Shown here: one piece after another, positions 61,809 through 64,000 of the stretch | Layout of the letters: every line of letters begins with the position of its first letter | Numbering within the stretch: position 1 is the stretch's first letter | NCBI GenBank assembly: GCA_029891385.1 | Contig: CM057224.1 | Coordinates: 31,935,005-31,999,004 of the forward strand | Direction of reading: 5' to 3' | From: Erythroxylum novogranatense | Lineage: Eukaryota > Streptophyta > Magnoliopsida > Malpighiales > Erythroxylaceae | DNA length: 64,000 bases | Notes under the pieces: model-generated | Told to the model about the DNA's origin: nothing | What the model saw: the letters and a program-made list of their open reading frames with translations, nothing else | Databases searched by the model: none | Position numbers and translations under genes: made by a program

Positions 61809-62459
61809 AATAATTTCCAAAAATCCCAATTACAAAATTAGGCATAAACCCTAATTTCCAATTATCCAAAATTGATCCCATTAAAACATGCAATCTCCAA
61901 AATTGACTTTAGAATTCACAAACCCATACCAATTCTAAGGTATCTAATCCAAAAACTCTCTAAAAGGTCAAAGATCGAAAATCGACTCATACCTTCATCT
62001 TCTCCAATTTCGGATTTTCTTAGTTCATGAAGGAGCTCTCTTAATTCTCCACATTTTCTTTCTTGAAACAACGTTTAAAATCTCTCTTGAAGTGGTAGAG
62101 AAATCGAGCCCTAGCTTTCTCCCCTTTTCTTTCTCCTTCTCCACCATCGAATGCTTCTCTCTTCTCCTTTCTCTTCTTATTTCTTTCCTTCTTTTCTCTT
62201 AAGTGTCATGGGTTGCCTCTTAAAATGACAGCCCACTTGCTTTTATAGTGCCATGTCATTTAATGAATGAGGAATGACCCATATGCCCCTCCATTTAAGC
62301 CTATAAACTTAACCCTTTAAGTAAACTTCCAAAATTGACCCTTCCTTTTTGCCTTAAAAACTTTATAGAAATATCCCTCTATGTCTTATTAATCCATCGC
62401 TTTAAGAATCAGATCGTTCGGAGCTCTATAACTCAAGATATCTCCAAAATACTGAAGTT

Positions 62460-63030
62460 TGTTCTTCAGACCCGAGGCTGAACACTACACCTAACTTCCG
62501 ACCTGAATTTGAAAGATTAGAGGCTAAATTATAGCTCGGCTCCTTCATAAAATTTGTAGCCCCATGTCTCTATTTTAATTTTAAAAAAGAATTAGATCGA
62601 TCGGAGCTCTACCGATCGAGATATCTCCAAAATACTGAACACTGTTCAGCCATTATAACACCGAGAATGAACACTACACCAAACATCCGACCTGAATTTG
62701 GAAGTCTTAGAGGCTAAATTATAGCTCGGCTCCTTCATAACATTTGTAGCCCCATGTATCTATTTTAATTTCCAAAAAGAATCAGATCAATCGGAGCTCT
62801 ACCGATCGAGATATTTCCAAAATACTAAACACTGTTAAGCCATTACAACACCGAGACTGAACACTACACCAAACTTCTGACCTGAATTTGGAAGTCTTAG
62901 AGGCTAAATTATAGCTCAAATCCTTCATAACATTTGTAGCTCCATGTCTCTATTTTAATTTCCAAAAAGAATCAAATCGATCGGAGCTCTACCGATGAAG
63001 ATATCTCCAAAATACTGAACACTATTAGGA
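62460..63030. repeat. Tandem array of about 190 bp, 3 units, in E4
   Basis: AGGCTAAATTATAGCTC recurs at 62521, 62711 and 62901. Each unit contains TTTGTAGCCCCATGT, a GATCGGAGCTCTACCGATCGAG block and ATCTCCAAAATACTGAACAC. Confidence 0.92.
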
Positions 63031-64000
63031 CCTTTTCCACAGGTCAGCTCACTTAGATCAGGTCGATCTTTTTCCATTTAATGCTAAAACCAATAAATCT
63101 AGTATGGAAAGATAGAAAAATGTCTTAGGAATCCAACGATTCAAAAATCGGATCGATCGGATGTCGGACAAAGAAGTTATGGCCAAAACAAGGAAGAGAG
63201 GTCGATCGACTGAAGATCGATCGCAAAGGTCGCACAGCAGGTCGGCCCGCCCATGCGCACATGGGCGCTCGCTGCCGAGCGGGCGTGCGCGTGGGCGCTC
63301 GCTGCAGAGCGATCGGCCACACGATCCGACCTCTAAACTTCAAACCCTCATAACTTTTGACTCTGAGCTCCAAATCAGTCGCGGTTTGTTTCGTTGGAAA
63401 GCTAAGAGACAACTCTACCATTTTCAAGAAGGACTCAAAGGCAAGCTCGGACACTAAAGGAATCAAAAGTTTGCTACAAGGTGACCGATCGATAAACTCC
63501 TCAACAGTTCCAAAACTTGTAAACATTATAACTTTTGATCCAGAACTCCAAATTTGACAAACTCGGTGTCTATAGAAAGGTAAAAGAACCCTCTACAACT
63601 TTTATTAAGGCCTTAAAAATCAGATCGACCTCTAAATGGGTCAAAAACTCCACACAAAGTGAATGGTCGATCAGCTTCACACTAAACAGCATCAAAACTT
63701 CTAACAATCATAACTTTCTACTCCCTTGTCCAATATTTTTGTGCTTTATATCAATGGAAAGATAAAAACAAACTCTACAATGTTCATGAAGGACTCCAAA
63801 GCAACTTCAACCTCTAGCTAAGTTAATGTTTCAATCAAAGTTTCTGCCCTGATAGCAATCACCTAAGCAATATCCAAATTTCACATTATCATATCTTTCA
63901 ACCTCCACAACCAAGAATCGCATATTATACATCATTTTAAAGCTATTCAAATTCTCTATAACTTTCATGTAGACCATTTACTCCAATTCAAACCACATCA

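Larger units (their letters stand above)
57514..64000 (-). mobile_element. Long LTR-like element E4, runs off the window, hosts E5
   Basis: Begins TGTTGGGACCTGATCCGG at 57514, directly after CTCAT (57509-57513), the predicted TSD. The first 45 bases and a GGGAATGAAGGGGGGTGAGC block (58208-58235) match E1. Interrupted at 59031-61808 by E5. A minus-strand TATAAAAG at 62248-62241 marks a likely promoter, so orientation is minus. 62460-63030 holds a 190-bp tandem array; 63340-64000 holds the shared ACAACTTT-type modules. No coding sequence. Whether it is a solo LTR or the end of a complete element depends on sequence beyond 64000. Confidence 0.75.

Noticed and set aside
63195..63320. GC-rich stretch with repeated GATCGATC and GGGCG motifs as a CpG-island promoter
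   Set aside because: It lies within the module region of E4 and is accounted for by local repeats; no gene follows.
63125..63526. 133-codon minus-strand frame with Arg/Pro/Ala-rich centre
   Set aside because: Composition follows the GC-rich repeats of E4; no family resemblance and it crosses module boundaries.

Overview
This is eudicot plant nuclear DNA. It is AT-rich, its genes carry plant-type introns, and most of it is layered retroelement debris. Three protein-coding genes are well supported: a choline/ethanolamine kinase (6446-9788, +, 8 coding exons), a Nudix hydrolase of the plant NUDT12/13 type (28631-31112, +, 4 exons), and a group IIa WRKY factor of the WRKY40 type (34975-36941, -, 4 exons). 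No species call is made.

Left end (1-5435): a decayed caulimovirid-like relic on the minus strand, split by a 2.66-kb non-autonomous CACTA transposon (2687-5343, TSD CCT). The transposon carries fragments of at least two host genes: ribosomal protein S17 and a ubiquitin-like protein. The choline kinase gene follows.

11.2-22.0 kb: a minus-strand Ty1/copia relic whose integrase-to-RT reading frame is cut by two TG..CA elements of about 4.4 kb with 5-bp TSDs (11717-16146, GTAAT; 16398-20804, AATAA). Removing each with one TSD copy restores the frame. 22.9-24.7 kb holds a second, internally deleted copia relic. 24.8-25.0 kb holds a compound inverted repeat. 25.46-27.12 kb holds a short gag-only LTR element with two 310-bp LTRs.

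27-38 kb is the genic island: Nudix gene, unassigned coding-like scraps, and the WRKY gene with W-boxes in its own promoter. A LINE RNase H scrap and a Ty1/copia element with two diverged LTRs (about 38.53-43.53 kb) follow. At 46.3 kb lies a near-perfect 60-bp-arm hairpin.

The right end (48.0-64.0 kb) is a nest. At its base are a second caulimovirid-like copy (+, PBS at 53280) and, directly upstream on the opposite strand, an unidentified degenerate reading frame. That frame is split by a 4.1-kb element (48176-52312, TSD AATTG) and continues in phase on the far side. A SIRE-like copia start (LTR, PBS, gag) interrupts the viral relic near 56153. A long element from 57514 interrupts that gag, and a 2.8-kb element (59031-61808, TSD AATAA) sits inside that one. 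The long elements look like solo LTRs. They share a repeated module of roughly 190 bp across otherwise different sequences. The antisense reading frame beside the viral PBS, the host-gene capture and the hairpin are the best candidates for something undescribed.
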